Source: an uncultured Prevotella sp. (GTDB lineage: Bacteria; Bacteroidota; Bacteroidia; Bacteroidales; Bacteroidaceae). Taken from it: a stretch of 25,002 nucleotides of DNA. Location: the NCBI GenBank assembly GCA_900556465.1, contig USPK01000021.1, forward strand, positions 1 to 25,002. The letters run 5' to 3'. Positions within the stretch are counted from its first letter, which is position 1, and each line of letters opens with the position of its first letter. A model generated the notes under the pieces. It saw only the letters and a list, made by a program, of their open reading frames with translations, made no database searches and had not been told where the DNA came from. A program made the position numbers and the translations under genes. Of this stretch, positions 8,559-16,640 are shown piece after piece.

Positions 8559-9554
8559 TTATTTCAGTAAGTCCTTGAGGTCCTCCTTTCCGAATTTTGA
8601 GAAGTTCTCGCGCATGGCCGTGTCGCCCTTGAGGTTTTCCAGGCGGAAGTAGTCCATGAAGCCCATGTTGCCGTCGCGCAGCGCCTGGGCCAGGGCCTTG
8701 GGCACCTCGGCCTCGGCCTGGATCACCTCGGCCCGGGCCTCCTGCGCCTTGGCCTTCATTTCCTGTTCCGTGGCCACGGCCATGGCGCGGCGTTCCTCGG
8801 CCTTGGCCTGTGCGATGTTCTTGTCTGCGTTCGCCTGGTCTATCTGGAGCGTGGCGCCGATATTCTTGCCCACGTCGATGTCTGCGATGTCGATGGACAG
8901 GATTTCGTAAGCCGTCCCGGCGTCAAGGCCCTTGCGCAGCACGAGTTTGGAAATGGAGTCGGGGTTTTCGAGCACTTCTTCGTGCGAATTGGCCGAGCCG
9001 ATGCTCGATACGATGCCCTCGCCGACGCGAGCCAGAATGGTGTCCTCGCCTGCGCCGCCCACCAGCTGGTGTATGTTGGCGCGCACCGTGACGCGGGCCT
9101 TCGCGATGAGCTGTATGCCGTTCTTGGCCACGGCGGCGACGGGTGGCGTGTCGATGACTTTCGGATTGACGGAAGTCTGTACGGCTTCAAACACGTCGCG
9201 GCCCGCCAGGTCGATGGCCGTAGCCTTTTCAAACGACAAGTCGATGTTGGCCTTCGAGGCCGAGACCAGCGCGTGCACCACCCGTTGCACGTGCCCGCCC
9301 GTCATGTAGTGTGCCTCCAGGTTGTCGCGCGTGATGGTGTGCAAGCCGGCCTTGTGCGCCTCGATGAGGCTCGGGACAATCACCGACGGCGGCACGTTTC
9401 GGATGCGCATGAGGAAGAGCTGTATCAACGAAATCTTTACGCCCGACACCTTGGCCGAGAGCCACAGGAAGAAGGGGACGAAGTGGAAAAAGATGGTCAG
9501 CGCCACGACGATGACGATGACGAGAATCACGGGGTAGATGATGGTAGCGTCCAT
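8559..9554 (-). CDS. floA: flotillin-like protein FloA
   Basis: A 331-residue member of the bacterial flotillin-like FloA family (formerly UPF0365), a scaffold of functional membrane microdomains. An N-terminal hydrophobic hairpin segment (about 5-33) anchors it. An SPFH-like domain follows (about 40-230; GGHVQRVVHALVSASKANIDLSF, KARVTVRANIHQLVGGAGEDTILARVGEGIV). An Ala/Glu/Lys-rich coiled coil lies at about 240-290 (AKAEERRAMAVATEQEMKA), then a conserved tail, GFMDYFRLENLKGDT. Length is typical. It starts 12 bases after the threonine aldolase stop and is followed by the sialidase, so it is the middle gene of a three-gene unit. Its link to the neighbouring enzymes is unclear. Confidence 0.95.
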   Translation of the reverse strand: MDATIIYPVILVIVIVVALTIFFHFVPFFLWLSAKVSGVKISLIQLFLMRIRNVPPSVIVPSLIEAHKAGLHTITRDNLEAHYMTGGHVQRVVHALVSASKANIDLSFEKATAIDLAGRDVFEAVQTSVNPKVIDTPPVAAVAKNGIQLIAKARVTVRANIHQLVGGAGEDTILARVGEGIVSSIGSANSHEEVLENPDSISKLVLRKGLDAGTAYEILSIDIADIDVGKNIGATLQIDQANADKNIAQAKAEERRAMAVATEQEMKAKAQEARAEVIQAEAEVPKALAQALRDGNMGFMDYFRLENLKGDTAMRENFSKFGKEDLKDLLK

Positions 9555-9566
9555 GAATGGAAGAAT

Positions 9567-10634
9567 TTAAGGGGTGAATGATGCAAGGAATGCGGAGCGG
9601 CGGGCCGCACGGAGCAGCTCCAGGAGCCGGTCGACGGCTTCGGGGCGCGTGGCCCAGCTCGTCACGAAGCGGACGGTCGACGCCTCGGCGCCGCGCGGGC
9701 CCCAGTACTCGAAGGTGACCTCGCGCCGCAAGTGGTCCACCACCGCGTTGGGCAGGCGGAAGAACTGCTGGTTGGTGGGTGAGTCGACCACGGCCTCGTA
9801 GCCGCAGGCCGCGAAGCCCTGCCGCAGCCGCTGTGCCAGGGCCACGGCGTGGCGGCCCAGGCGCTCGTAGAGCCCGCCGGTGAAGAGCGTGTCGAACTGC
9901 AGGCCCAGCAGCCGCCCCTTGGCCAGGAGCGCGCCGTGCTGCTTGGTCAGGCTGAAAAAGTGAGGCAGCGTCTGCCGACGGGGCGCCACGACGGCTTCGC
10001 CGAACAGGGCGCCCACCTTCGTCCCTCCGATGTAGAACACGTCGGCCCACTGCGCCAAGTCGCGCAGCGTCACGTCGTTGCCCTCCGCCGCCAGCGCGTA
10101 GCCCAGCCGTGCCCCGTCGACGTAGAGCGGAATACCCGTCTGCCGGCAGAGCCCGGCCAGCTGTTTCAGCTCCCCGAGGGAGTAGAGCGTGCCCAGTTCG
10201 GTCGGTTGCGAGATGTAGACCACGCCCGGCGCCACCATGTGCTCGCGCGTCTCGTCCGCCGCATAGGCCTCCAGGCAATGCCGGAGCGCGTCGGCGGGCA
10301 GCTTGCCGTCCCGTCCGGGCAAGGCCAGCACCTTGTGGCCCGAGGCCTCGATGGCCCCCGCCTCGTGTACGTTGATGTGGCCCGTATCGGCGCAGACGGC
10401 GCCCTCATGCCGGCGCAGCAGCGCGTCGATGACCGTCGCGTTGGTCTGCGTGCCGCCGACGAGGAAGTGTACGGCCGCTTCGGGCTGGCCGCAGGCCTCG
10501 CGGATGCGTTCGCGGGCCGAGCGGCAGTAGTCGTCCGCGCCGTAGCCCGGCGTCTGTTCCAGATTGGTTGCCCGCAGGCGGTCGATGATTTCGGGGCAGG
10601 CGCCCTCCATATAGTCGCAGTCGAAGTGTAGCAT
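9567..10634 (-). CDS. threonine aldolase-family PLP enzyme
   Basis: A fold-type I PLP enzyme of the low-specificity L-threonine aldolase / beta-eliminating lyase family, expected to cleave threonine or allo-threonine to glycine and acetaldehyde. It has 355 residues, normal for the family. Visible features are DYMEGACPEIIDRL near the N-terminus, GGTQTNATVI (60-69, PLP phosphate region), TGHINVHEAGAIE (84-96, His stacking on the cofactor), YVDGARLGYAL (171-181, Asp binding the pyridine nitrogen) and FYIGGTKVGALFGE (200-213, Lys206 as likely Schiff-base lysine). The frame is open back to an ATG at 10712, but that codon lies inside the promoter -7 box, so ATG 10634 is the start. Substrate specificity cannot be read from the sequence. 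Confidence 0.9.
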   Translation of the reverse strand: MLHFDCDYMEGACPEIIDRLRATNLEQTPGYGADDYCRSARERIREACGQPEAAVHFLVGGTQTNATVIDALLRRHEGAVCADTGHINVHEAGAIEASGHKVLALPGRDGKLPADALRHCLEAYAADETREHMVAPGVVYISQPTELGTLYSLGELKQLAGLCRQTGIPLYVDGARLGYALAAEGNDVTLRDLAQWADVFYIGGTKVGALFGEAVVAPRRQTLPHFFSLTKQHGALLAKGRLLGLQFDTLFTGGLYERLGRHAVALAQRLRQGFAACGYEAVVDSPTNQQFFRLPNAVVDHLRREVTFEYWGPRGAEASTVRFVTSWATRPEAVDRLLELLRAARRSAFLASFTP

Positions 10635-10709
10635 GTGTTTTGTCGTGGTGAAAGAGTGAGCAGGGCAGGGGCAACACGCCGTAGTGCGGCCGTTGCCCAC
10701 CCTGTTTTG

Positions 10710-10717
10710 CAAATATA
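10710..10717 (-). promoter_or_regulatory. -7 box of the threonine aldolase-floA-sialidase unit
   Basis: On the minus strand this reads TATATTTG, an exact match to TAnnTTTG. I see no good TTTG at the -33 position. Transcription would begin near 10703, leaving a leader of about 70 bases before the ATG at 10634. Its position rules out the longer reading-frame start at 10712. Confidence 0.65.
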
Positions 10718-10884
10718 CGCGTTTTGCCCGTAATGGCCGCCGATTTTCCGATTTATTTCACGTCCCGTTTTTCTTTGTTTTCAGCCGGTTGCCGCCGCGG
10801 CGCGGAGCGGGCGTGCCGGTGGCGGAGGGTAGGGCCGCAGCCGGGCGGACTGCCGCGCTGCGTCCCCGGCCGGTGCGCGCCGAC

Positions 10885-10968
10885 ACGGGGCTAAGGCTCG
10901 TAAAAACTGGCCTTAGCCCCGTAAAAACTGGGATAGGCCCCGTCGCTACGAGCCTTAGCCCCGTGAAC
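10885..10968. repeat. 21-bp intergenic repeat array, locus B
   Basis: Exactly four 21-bp units occur in tandem, the longest array in the window. On the + strand the unit joints are GTAAAA, GTAAAA, GTCGCT and GTGAAC, and the unit cores are GGGGCTAAGGC, GGCCTTAGCCC, GGGATAGGCCC and GAGCCTTAGCCC. Translated on +, it reads TGLRLVK-TGLSPVK-TGIGPVA-TSLSPVN. T-runs face the minus strand here. The first unit (ACGGGGCTAAGGCTCGT) and the last (ACGAGCCTTAGCCCCGT) are reverse complements, so the whole array can fold back on itself. Confidence 0.85.
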
Positions 10969-10996
10969 GGCGCGTCGGGCCGCGGCTCCCGGACAC

Positions 10997-11033
10997 AAAA
11001 AAGTCCCGCCGGGACCCTTGGGGCCGGCGGGAC
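10997..11033 (-). terminator. intrinsic terminator of the beta-galactosidase gene
   Basis: On the minus strand, GTCCCGCCGG (11033-11024) pairs perfectly with CCGGCGGGAC (11012-11003) around an 11-base loop and is followed by TTTTTTG. It lies 28 bases after the beta-galactosidase stop codon. A textbook rho-independent terminator. Confidence 0.92.
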
Positions 11034-11061
11034 GATGGTAGTGCGGCAATCGGTGGACCGC

Positions 11062-14000
11062 TTATTCGTCGGCGATGATGGTGAACTCAGCGCCGGAGGC
11101 GTACTCGTTGCCGTTTTGCTCGCTCAGGGCGGTGAAGCGGACGTAGCGGGCCTTCACGGGTTCACTGAACATGACGCGATTGGTCTCGGTGCCCTTCTTG
11201 AAGGAGCCTTTGGCCACCGGTTCGCTCCAGGTCTTGCCGTCTTCGCTCACTTGGATGGTGTATTCCTTCACGCATCCGTTGGGGCCGTCCTGACGCGGCG
11301 TGTACGTGAAGCCTTTCATCGTCTTGACTTCGCCGGCGTCGAAGTCTACCCAGTGCGGGTATTTCGCCAGCGTCACGGAGTACATCGTGTGCCAGATAGT
11401 GTTCGGGTCGCCGTCGACCAGGTGAGAGGCCGTGCCGCTGCCGGGCTCTTCGCTCGAGGCGTAGGTGACGACGAGCGGGATGCTTTCAATCTTCTCGAAA
11501 GCGTTGTACATCTTGAGCTCGGGGTATGCGGCGTACCAGGTGGTGACGGTGCCGCCCTCGCGGAACTTGACCGGCCCCGTGTAGGTCTGGGCTTTCTTCC
11601 CGTTGAGGCTGTAGAGGATGGTCTGTCCCTTTTCGGGGGTCGACAGGGTCAGTTCGCCGGTGCGGCTGCGGTCTACGAGTATCGGCTTGACGCCGGCCGT
11701 GGCGACGTGGCTCTGTGCGGCGGCGTTGTTGCCCTTGACGGGTCGGATGATGAAGCCGAAGTTGTAGCCCGTGGCGTAGGCGCGGTCCTCGGTGAGGGGT
11801 CCGCCCTGTCCGCAGCTGTTACCGCCCAGACCGGTCACCTTGGCGTCGAGGTGCAGGAACACGCTCTGGCTCTTGGGCAACTGGTAGGGGTGGGGCGCCA
11901 TCATGAGTTGCATCTGACTCCAGGGGAGGGCAGAGGCCGACATCACGCTGTCGGCGACGAAGGCTACGCCGTCGCCCGCGGCATCGGTCAGTGCGCACCA
12001 GCGCACGTCTTCGCGGTTGCCCATGGCCTGGGGCTTACCGAGCAGGATGCCTTGCTCGGCCACCGGGGCCGTGTGGATTTCCACGTTCTGCCCTTCCTTG
12101 CGGTCGTTGTAGTTGTTCACGGGGCCGCGGCCGTAGTAAGTGTACTGGTTCCACGTGTCGGGCAGCTCCATGGCGTAGCCGATGCGCGGCAGGGCCAGGC
12201 TCGGCTTGTTGGAGGTAATGGCGCTCTGGAGCTCGATGGAGCCGTCGGGGTAGACGGTCCAGTTCTGGTTGGTCGTGAACTTGAACGCGCAGGGACGGCT
12301 CGTGTCTTCCTCAACGGCGTAGTGGCCGGACGAGGGGTAGCCGTACTGCTGGTAGATGCGGGCGGGGTGGGGCGCCTGGCTCTCTACGGTGAACGAGAAG
12401 GTGACGCTGCCGTCCTTGCCCGTCGACTTACTCCAGTTCGTCACCTTGTGCTGCAAGTTGTGCAGGCCATTCTGGCCCCATTCACCCCAAGCCCAGTTGT
12501 CGTTGTCGGTCGGCGCGCGGAAGGCGTCGAGCTTGGGCCCCTTGCCGTCGGCAATGATGGTCTTGCCGCCGTAGGTAAGGGCGTAGAGCGAACCGGTCTG
12601 GGTGTCGAACTTGGCCTCGAAGCCGTCGCCCGTCACGCTGAGCAGGTTGTTCTGGACCGTTTGCTTGAGGCTGCCCTGACCGGCTGCCTCGGCCACGGAC
12701 TTAACGTCCTGAGCGGCTTTCACGGGGAGCTGGGCCTCCATCTGTACGTATCCCTTCTTGGCCCAAGGCTTGTCTTCGGCCAGGAGGAATTGCACTTTCA
12801 CGAAGTACTCGCTCTGCGGGTCGAGCTGGTTGTAGTCGTAGAGCAGGGTGTAGGTCTGCTTCTGGCGCGGCCCTACGACGGTGCGCGGGCCCTTCATGGC
12901 GGTGCTCTTCTGTACTTCTACGCCGTCCTTCCACAGGGACCATTCGATGACGTAGTCAGTGAGCGGCGTGAAGTAGTTTTTGTTGAAAATCTCAATCTGT
13001 CCCTGCTTCATGTCGACGGCTTTCACGCCCACGTTCTGGTAGACGCGTTTCACCTCGTAGTATTGGCCCTTCGGCGTCAAGTCGGGCAGCATCACGCCGT
13101 CCATGCAGAAGGTGCCGTCGCACGGGCGGTCGCCGAAGTCGCCGCCGTAGGCGAAGTAGCGCGTGCCGGTCTGCTTGTCGTAGGAGTAGATGCCGTGGTC
13201 CACCCATTCCCAGATGGCGCCGCCGATAAAGAAGTTGGTGCTCTCGATGGCGTCCCAGTAGTCGGAGAGATTACCCACGGCGTTACCCATGGAGTGGCCG
13301 TATTCCGAGATGTGGTAGGGGTACTTCATGTTGTACTTGCCCTTCACGGCCTCACGCACCCAGGCGATGGAGGGATACTGGTTCGAGCCGATGTCCACGA
13401 TGTCGTTGTTGCGCTCGTACTGCACGGGGCGCGAGGTGTCGAAGGCCTTGATGGCCTCATAGGCCGCGACGAAGTTCTTGCCGGGCCCGGCTTCGTTGCC
13501 CAAACTCCAAAGGCAGATGGAGGGATGGTTTACGTTGGCGTGGACCATTTCCAGGTTGCGCGCCACGTGGGCGTTTTTCCACTCGGCCGGGTGGGAGAGG
13601 CTGGCGTCGCCGTAGTAGTACTCGTGGCTCTCGATGTTGGCCTCGTCCTCCAGGTAGATGCCGTACTTGTCGCACAGGTAGTACCAGTAGGGATTGTCGG
13701 GGTAGTGGCTGTTACGGACGTGGTTGATGTTGGCCCGCTTCATGAGCATCACTTCCTTCCCCATCTGTTCGCGGGTAATAGCGTGGCCGCGCTCGGGATT
13801 AGTCTCGTGGCGGTTGACGCCTTTCATCTTGATGGGCTGGCCGTTGAGGTAGTAGTAGCGGCCGGCGAGCCCGAACTCGTCCGCACTGGCGGGCGTGTCC
13901 TTGATTTCGATTTTGCGGAAGCCGACTATGGTGGAGAAGGTCTCGACCGTGCGGCCTTTCTTGTCCTTGAGTTCGCCGACCAGCGTGTAGCGGTACGGGC

Positions 14001-15096
14001 GCTCGGCGTTCCAGGGCTTTACGGCCGTGCCGGCGTGGAGCGTCGTGCTGACTACGCACTCGCCGCCCTTGGCCAGTTGCTCCACGGGCGCGCTGACGCT
14101 GACGCCCTCCACGAGCCGGTTCTCGTCGCTGTAGAGTTTGTTCTCGTAGAGCGTGTAGGTCAGGGTGTAGTTCTTGGCCTTCTTGCCGTAGTTGCGCACG
14201 TAGGTCTTGATGTTGAGCGAAGCGTCGGTGTAGGTCGCGTCGTAGTCCGGGATGGCCACGACGTCGCGCACCTGGAGCTGCGGCTTAGAGGTGAGGTAGA
14301 CGGAGCGTATGATGCCCGGCAGGCGCATCATGTCCTGGCTCTCCAGGAACGAGGCGTCGGAGTTGCGGTAAACTTCCACGGCCACGACGTTCTCTTTCCC
14401 GGGCTCCACGTAGGGGGTGATGTTGAACTGGGCCAGGTTGCGCGAGTTTTTCGAGAAGCCCACGTAGCGGCCGTTCACGTAGAGGTAGAAGAAGGAGTCT
14501 ACGCCGTCGAAGTTGAGGTAAATTTCGCGGCCGTCCCAGTCGGCCGGCACCTCGAAGGTGCGGCGGTAGGAGCCCACCTCGTTACGGTCCTTGTACGTGG
14601 GCCAGTCCTTGGGGGGCGTACGCATAACGCCGCCGCGCCAGTCGTCTACCTTCACCGAGTGCTGGAAGATGACGCGTTGGTTGGAATAGATGGGCACGCC
14701 GTACTTCAGCGAGCCGTCTTTCTGGATGCCTACGACGTTCCAGCACATGGGTACTTGCACTTTGTCCCAGGCGCTGGCGTCGAAGTCCGTCCGGTAGAAG
14801 TCCTTCGGGCGGTGGTCAGGGTCGGGGGCCCAGTGAAAGTCCCACTGGCCGTCGAGCGACCGCCAGTAGGCGCTGGCCTCGGGCAGCACCTTGCGCGCAC
14901 TCTCCACGTCGGCAAACGAAAAGAACCACGCGTGCGGCCGCTCCTTGTTGTAGGCCAGGGAGTCAGGGCTTTGCCATTCCATGCCTGTTGGTGCAGTCAT
15001 TTCGCCATAGAGGTAACCGCCGGGGGCAGGCACGACGTCGGCCCAGACCGGGGCGGAAAGACAGCCCAAAAGCAGTGTCAAAGTTTTCTTGTACAT
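11062..15096 (-). CDS. GH2 beta-galactosidase with C-terminal CBM32-like domain
   Basis: A secreted or surface beta-galactosidase of glycoside hydrolase family 2, 1344 residues. A signal peptide spans about 1-19 (MYKKTLTLLLGCLSAPVWA). The GH2 sugar-binding domain lies at about 75-270, an Ig-like domain at 275-395 and the TIM barrel at about 400-690. Catalytic residues are seen in CLWSLGNEAG (Glu535, acid/base) and YHISEYGHSMGN (Glu598, nucleophile). A large beta-galactosidase small-chain domain follows (about 830-1100), then a chitobiase-C-like module (TLSTPEKGQTILYSLNG). A final discoidin/F5-8C domain (about 1205-1344) has SHLVDGDPNTIWHT and RYVRFTALSEQ, typical galactose-binding CBM32. An in-frame TTG at 15132 is rejected because it coincides with the predicted transcription start. 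It has its own promoter and terminator and is probably monocistronic. The linkage specificity is unknown. Confidence 0.95.
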   Translation of the reverse strand: MYKKTLTLLLGCLSAPVWADVVPAPGGYLYGEMTAPTGMEWQSPDSLAYNKERPHAWFFSFADVESARKVLPEASAYWRSLDGQWDFHWAPDPDHRPKDFYRTDFDASAWDKVQVPMCWNVVGIQKDGSLKYGVPIYSNQRVIFQHSVKVDDWRGGVMRTPPKDWPTYKDRNEVGSYRRTFEVPADWDGREIYLNFDGVDSFFYLYVNGRYVGFSKNSRNLAQFNITPYVEPGKENVVAVEVYRNSDASFLESQDMMRLPGIIRSVYLTSKPQLQVRDVVAIPDYDATYTDASLNIKTYVRNYGKKAKNYTLTYTLYENKLYSDENRLVEGVSVSAPVEQLAKGGECVVSTTLHAGTAVKPWNAERPYRYTLVGELKDKKGRTVETFSTIVGFRKIEIKDTPASADEFGLAGRYYYLNGQPIKMKGVNRHETNPERGHAITREQMGKEVMLMKRANINHVRNSHYPDNPYWYYLCDKYGIYLEDEANIESHEYYYGDASLSHPAEWKNAHVARNLEMVHANVNHPSICLWSLGNEAGPGKNFVAAYEAIKAFDTSRPVQYERNNDIVDIGSNQYPSIAWVREAVKGKYNMKYPYHISEYGHSMGNAVGNLSDYWDAIESTNFFIGGAIWEWVDHGIYSYDKQTGTRYFAYGGDFGDRPCDGTFCMDGVMLPDLTPKGQYYEVKRVYQNVGVKAVDMKQGQIEIFNKNYFTPLTDYVIEWSLWKDGVEVQKSTAMKGPRTVVGPRQKQTYTLLYDYNQLDPQSEYFVKVQFLLAEDKPWAKKGYVQMEAQLPVKAAQDVKSVAEAAGQGSLKQTVQNNLLSVTGDGFEAKFDTQTGSLYALTYGGKTIIADGKGPKLDAFRAPTDNDNWAWGEWGQNGLHNLQHKVTNWSKSTGKDGSVTFSFTVESQAPHPARIYQQYGYPSSGHYAVEEDTSRPCAFKFTTNQNWTVYPDGSIELQSAITSNKPSLALPRIGYAMELPDTWNQYTYYGRGPVNNYNDRKEGQNVEIHTAPVAEQGILLGKPQAMGNREDVRWCALTDAAGDGVAFVADSVMSASALPWSQMQLMMAPHPYQLPKSQSVFLHLDAKVTGLGGNSCGQGGPLTEDRAYATGYNFGFIIRPVKGNNAAAQSHVATAGVKPILVDRSRTGELTLSTPEKGQTILYSLNGKKAQTYTGPVKFREGGTVTTWYAAYPELKMYNAFEKIESIPLVVTYASSEEPGSGTASHLVDGDPNTIWHTMYSVTLAKYPHWVDFDAGEVKTMKGFTYTPRQDGPNGCVKEYTIQVSEDGKTWSEPVAKGSFKKGTETNRVMFSEPVKARYVRFTALSEQNGNEYASGAEFTIIADE

Positions 15097-15139
15097 ACTT
15101 TTTTGGGGTATTAAGGTTTGGTTTAAGGACAATTCTGCA

Positions 15140-15147
15140 CAAATGTA
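15140..15147 (-). promoter_or_regulatory. -7 box of the beta-galactosidase gene
   Basis: The minus strand reads TACATTTG, an exact TAnnTTTG match, about 44 bases upstream of the ATG at 15096. No clear -33 TTTG is present. The leader would be about 37 bases and A/C-rich, without a Shine-Dalgarno sequence. Confidence 0.65.
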
Positions 15148-15314
15148 CGAAGTTTATTTGGTTGCGTCTCTACCGGTTGTGAATTTTTTCAGTCCCGGTG
15201 CGGGCCGCGTCCCGATTTGGCGCACGGCGGCCGCTCCGCGGCCCGGAAAGGGGCGGAGCCGGGCGCGGCGACGGGCCCACAGGCGGGCGGCCGCCGCCGA
15301 TACGCCGCGCGCGA

Positions 15315-15380
15315 ACGGGCCCTATTCCAGTTTTTACGGGCCTTAGCCCAGTTTTTACGGGGCTAAGGCCCGTGGCGCGG
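15315..15380. repeat. 21-bp intergenic repeat array, locus C
   Basis: Almost three 21-bp units. On + it begins ACGGGCCCTATTCC, passes through two AGTTTTTACGGG joints with GGGCCTTAGCCC and GGGGCTAAGGCCC cores, and ends in GGCCCGTGGCGCGG, the same flank as locus A. On the minus strand it reads as ATGLSPV-KTGLRPV-KTGIGPV. It lies 25 bases beyond the compact sialidase stop codon and upstream of the beta-galactosidase promoter. Confidence 0.83.
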
Positions 15381-15404
15381 GGGCCGGGCGGCCGCGGCGC
15401 GCCC

Positions 15405-16604
15405 TCAGTCCGCGCGGTAACGGCCGCCCGTGATGTCGGACAGCTCCAGCGCGCGGTAGACCATCTGATAGTAGCCCGGCTCCTCCTCATAGAAGAAGCC
15501 GATGCGGCCGTCGGCCTGGAGCGTCATGGTGGAGTAGGCCGAGCCGGCGGCCGTCACCTCGTAGCTGCCGTCCCAGTGGGAGGCGAAGCGGAGCGGCGTG
15601 TTGTAGTCGGCGGGCCGGTCGAGGGTCTTCCAGTAGAGCGTCACGTGGCTGCGGGCCGGGCCGGCCGGCACGCTCTGCAAGGCCAGGTGGGTGCGGCGGC
15701 CCTGCGCGTCGCGGGCGGGGATAATGAGGATTTCGCCGTTGCAGGCGCCCCCTTCGTTGCTGATGCCGCCCGGTGCTGTCTTCGAGTCGGCCGGTGCGCC
15801 CCAGACGCCGCGCGCTTCGTCCACGTCGGTGTAGCGGAACACGTTGAAGTAGCGCCCGCCCTGCTTGCGCGAGCTGAGCAGGACGCTGCCGTCGGGCAGT
15901 TCCTCGCACTTCGGTTCGTCGCCCTTCGGGGCGCAGGAGGCTTCGGCGCTGCCCAGGACGCCCCACGAGCGGCCGAAGTCGTCGGAGTAGACGACGAAGT
16001 TGCCGCGGTGCGTACACAGGGCGGCGTAGAGGCGGTAGTAGCGCCCCGTCTTCACCTGGCGGCTCTGGCAGATGCGGCCCGAGCCCATGAAGATGCCGTT
16101 GAGGCGCGCGCCGAAGAGGTCGTGGTAGACGGTCTGCGTCAGGTCGGTCGGGGCCTCCCAGACCCAGCGGCCGGACTTGCGGTCCCACTTGGCGCGGGTG
16201 CTGACCATGCGGAGCGGGTGGCTGGGCGTGGACTGCCAGTAAGGGACGTCGCCCGAGGCGCAGACAAGCAAGAGCTCGCGGCGGTTGCGGTCGGCCACGA
16301 GGCAGGCGTCGCCAAAGCCCGTGTCGGCGCCGCTACCGGTCCCGACGAGCACCTCGAAGGGCGCGCTCCACGTCGTACCGTTGTCGTCGCTCGTGCGGCC
16401 CAGGATGTCCACGCGGCCAAAGCCGATGTCGCCGCCGCAGGGCCGGCGGTCCGTGAGGGCTACGAGCTGGCCGTCGCACGTCGTGGCGATGGCCGGGATG
16501 CGGTAGGGGAATCCGGTCGAGTCGCCGGTGTGGAACAGGACGGTCTGTGCCGCGGCGCCGAGCGTGCCGATGAGGCACAGGAGGGAGAGTAGGAGTCTGT
16601 ACAT
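15405..16604 (-). CDS. compact GH33 sialidase
   Basis: A 399-residue secreted sialidase consisting of a signal peptide (1-20, MYRLLLSLLCLIGTLGAAAQ) plus one catalytic propeller. Motifs: FPYRIPAIA (32-40), Asp box SDDNGTTW (72-79), GSGRICQSR (174-182), Asp box SDDFGRSW (207-214), DEPKCEELPDGSVLLSSR (229-246, catalytic Glu region) and SAYSTM (355-360, Tyr357 likely nucleophile). The Asp box present in the second position of the larger sialidase is degenerate here (TRAKWDRKSGRWVW). Its catalytic domain is clearly paralogous to that encoded at 5065-8502, including long identical DNA stretches. It begins 36 bases after the comM stop with no promoter box between, so it is likely the last gene of the operon that starts at 21035. 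No carbohydrate-binding module or lipobox is seen. Confidence 0.93.
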   Translation of the reverse strand: MYRLLLSLLCLIGTLGAAAQTVLFHTGDSTGFPYRIPAIATTCDGQLVALTDRRPCGGDIGFGRVDILGRTSDDNGTTWSAPFEVLVGTGSGADTGFGDACLVADRNRRELLLVCASGDVPYWQSTPSHPLRMVSTRAKWDRKSGRWVWEAPTDLTQTVYHDLFGARLNGIFMGSGRICQSRQVKTGRYYRLYAALCTHRGNFVVYSDDFGRSWGVLGSAEASCAPKGDEPKCEELPDGSVLLSSRKQGGRYFNVFRYTDVDEARGVWGAPADSKTAPGGISNEGGACNGEILIIPARDAQGRRTHLALQSVPAGPARSHVTLYWKTLDRPADYNTPLRFASHWDGSYEVTAAGSAYSTMTLQADGRIGFFYEEEPGYYQMVYRALELSDITGGRYRAD

Positions 16605-16640
16605 GGATAGGGTAGGGTTATGGGGTGAAACTTGGCGGGG

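Larger units (their letters stand above)
10635..11061. other. 427-base intergenic stretch, no gene
   Basis: It holds the leader and promoter of the threonine aldolase unit (10635-10717), a GC-rich segment with nothing recognisable (10718-10884), repeat locus B (10885-10968) and the beta-galactosidase terminator (10997-11033). A long + strand open frame runs through it and beyond, but this is a composition shadow of the beta-galactosidase gene. Confidence 0.8.
15097..15404. other. 308-base intergenic stretch, no gene
   Basis: It contains the beta-galactosidase leader and -7 box (15140-15147), an uncharacterised GC-rich segment (about 15180-15314), repeat locus C (15315-15380) and a GC-rich hairpin after the compact sialidase stop (GGCGCG at about 15374 with CGCGCC at about 15397). 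No convincing short gene is seen. Confidence 0.75.

Noticed and set aside
10632..10712. Upstream ATG start for the threonine aldolase gene at 10712
   Set aside because: The codon lies inside the TATATTTG promoter box, and the added 26 residues are not like the family.
10684..15114. Very long + strand open frame (about 1476 codons) opposite the beta-galactosidase
   Set aside because: The GH2 protein on the minus strand has full catalytic motifs, signal peptide, promoter and terminator; the + strand product is low-complexity and shows no known fold.
15096..15132. TTG start at 15132 for the beta-galactosidase
   Set aside because: It coincides with the predicted transcription start, and the signal peptide begins at the ATG at 15096.
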